Of a stretch of DNA of 64,000 nucleotides, positions 62,633 through 64,000 are shown one piece after another. The position numbers were made by a program, and so were the translations under genes. Source of the DNA: Sphingomonas citri (GTDB lineage: Bacteria > Pseudomonadota > Alphaproteobacteria > Sphingomonadales > Sphingomonadaceae); contig NZ_JAHXZN010000001.1 in the NCBI RefSeq assembly GCF_019429485.1, forward strand, positions 992,001-1,056,000, read 5' to 3'. Position 1 is the first letter of the stretch. Every line of letters starts with the position of its first letter. Under the pieces are notes generated by a model, which had not been told where the DNA came from, made no database searches, and saw nothing but the letters and a program-made list of their open reading frames with translations.

Positions 62633-63979
62633 TCAGCGGCGGCGCGCGCCTTTCAGTTTCGCCTTCTTGATCAGGTCGCCATACTGGTGGGCCAGCAGGT
62701 GCGACTGGATCTGGGTGACGGTGTCCATCGTCACGTTGACCACGATCAGCAGGCTGGTGCCGCCGAGATAGAAGGGGATCGACAGCGCCGACACCAGATA
62801 CTCGGGGACGACGCAGATGAACGTCAGATAGGCCGCGCCGATCACCGTGATGCGGGTCAGCACATAATCGAAATAGCTCTCGGTGTTCTTGCCCGGACGG
62901 ATGCCCGGGATGAAGCCGCCGTAGCGCTTGAGGTTCTCCGCCGTCTCCTCCGGGTTGAAGACCACCGCGGTGTAGAAGAAGGAGAAGAAGATGATGCCGG
63001 CGGCATAGAGCGCCATGTACACCGGCGAGCCGTGCTGGAGATATTGATTCAGCCCGATCAGGATGTCGCCGAAGCGGCTCTCGCCCGAGACGCGGTTGCC
63101 CGCGAACTGCGTGATCGTCAGCGGCAGCAGCAGCAGCGACGAGGCAAAGATCGGCGGGATCACGCCCGCGGTGTTGATCTTGAGCGGCAGGTGGCTGCGA
63201 TCGGCCTGCATGCCGCGCTGCGTCTGACGCTTGGGATACTGGATCAGGATGCGGCGCTGGGCACGCTCCATGAAGCAGATGAGCAGGATCAGGCCCGCGA
63301 CCACGGCGATGATCAGCACGACCGAGATCGGGTTCATCGAACCCGAACGTCCGCCCTCGAGCAGGTTGACCAGCGTGGTCGGCAGGTGCGCGACAATGCC
63401 CGCCATGATGATCAGCGAGACGCCGTTGCCGATGCCGCGGCTGGTGATCTGCTCGCCCAGCCACATCAGGAACATCGTGCCGCCGATCAGCGAGATCACC
63501 GCGCCGATGCGGAACACCATGCCCGGCTCGATCACCGCGCCGCCGGCCTCGAGCCCGCGCGCGATGAAATAGCCCTGTACCGCGGTGAGCGCGACGGTGC
63601 CGTAGCGGGTGTATTGATTGAGCTTCTTGCGCCCCGATTCGCCCTCTTTCTTGATCGCGGCGAGCTGCGGGCTCAACGAGGTCGCGAGTTGCACCACGAT
63701 CGAGGCGGTGATGTACGGCATCACACCCAGGGCGATCAGCGACGCGCGCGACAGCGATCCGCCTGAGAAGGTGTTGAAGAAGTCGAGCACGCCGCCCTTC
63801 ATGCGATCGGCGAGTACGCCGAGCTGGGTCGGATCGATCCCAGGCAGCGGGACGTAGCTCAGCAGCCGGAAGACGATCAGCGCGCCGATCGTGAACCACA
63901 GCCTTTTCTTGAGGTCGGTCGCCTGGGCGAATTTCGCGAGGCTGATGCTCTGCGCCATCTGGTCGGCTGCGGATGCCAT
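62633..63979 (-). CDS. secY: Protein translocase subunit SecY
   Basis: The 448-residue core of the SecYEG channel with ten membrane segments: FRLLSYVPLPGIDPTQLGVL (TM1), ASIVVQLATSLSPQLAAIKK (TM2b), GTMFLMWLGEQITSRGIGNG, IPPIFASSLLLLPLTI (TM7) and GFIPGIRPGKNTESYFDYVL. Complete; the start ATG at 63979 is 21 bases from the window end, beyond which the rest of the spc operon is expected. Confidence 0.96.
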   Translation of the reverse strand: MASAADQMAQSISLAKFAQATDLKKRLWFTIGALIVFRLLSYVPLPGIDPTQLGVLADRMKGGVLDFFNTFSGGSLSRASLIALGVMPYITASIVVQLATSLSPQLAAIKKEGESGRKKLNQYTRYGTVALTAVQGYFIARGLEAGGAVIEPGMVFRIGAVISLIGGTMFLMWLGEQITSRGIGNGVSLIIMAGIVAHLPTTLVNLLEGGRSGSMNPISVVLIIAVVAGLILLICFMERAQRRILIQYPKRQTQRGMQADRSHLPLKINTAGVIPPIFASSLLLLPLTITQFAGNRVSGESRFGDILIGLNQYLQHGSPVYMALYAAGIIFFSFFYTAVVFNPEETAENLKRYGGFIPGIRPGKNTESYFDYVLTRITVIGAAYLTFICVVPEYLVSALSIPFYLGGTSLLIVVNVTMDTVTQIQSHLLAHQYGDLIKKAKLKGARRR

Positions 63980-64000
63980 CGTATCGGTGTATCCTGGAAA

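Overview
The window is high-GC DNA from an alphaproteobacterium, most likely a sphingomonad (Sphingomonas or a close relative). The evidence is the combination of GcrA, UrcA, a DUF6356 protein, large TonB-dependent receptors (TBDRs) beside Tat-exported glycoside hydrolases, and the alphaproteobacterial order of the translation genes. No tRNA, rRNA, CRISPR array, prophage or insertion sequence was recognised.

Region 1 (180-25426) is a carbohydrate-utilisation locus. A plus-strand run encodes GH20 beta-N-acetylhexosaminidase, GH2 beta-mannosidase, a GH3 enzyme with a PA14 insert, GH125 alpha-1,6-mannosidase, GH92 alpha-mannosidase and GH29 alpha-L-fucosidase. Together these are the exo-enzymes needed to take apart a plant-type N-glycan. 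Next comes a divergent regulon. On the minus strand LacI regulator, TBDR and a GH144-like lipoprotein are consecutive; on the plus strand lie a GH3 beta-glucosidase and a second TBDR. A LacI-type operator sits between the two arms. The GH144/GH3 pairing suggests beta-1,2-glucan, so this half may be a second substrate system joined to the N-glycan one.

Region 2 (25502-30248) holds a 2-oxoglutarate-Fe(II) oxygenase, a large RTX-type subtilisin-like protease and, just upstream of the protease on the same strand, a small I78-family peptidase inhibitor.

Region 3 (30396-48713) is mixed housekeeping: an Lrp regulator, proC, a YbjN protein, ubiK, tspO, tlyA, a small hydrolase, urcA, a membrane CadC-like regulator with a TPR-type sensor region, parE with a coupled DUF1275 gene, an outer-membrane barrel, gcrA, an ABC permease, a hydrolase/GFA pair, a YitT protein, asd and a dipeptidyl-peptidase IV.

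Region 4 (49249-63979) is translation and secretion: rplS, trmD, rimM, rpsP, ffh, valS, rplQ, rpoA, rpsK, rpsM, adk, secY, all on the minus strand. A VapBC-type toxin-antitoxin pair is wedged between rimM and trmD, with the toxin stop overlapping the trmD start, and a thioredoxin-reductase-like gene lies beside it on the other strand.

Across the window at least four families of dispersed palindromic repeats occupy gaps between genes. Apart from the 13-base gap between the Lrp gene and proC, every gap between convergent genes contains such a repeat or another GC hairpin.
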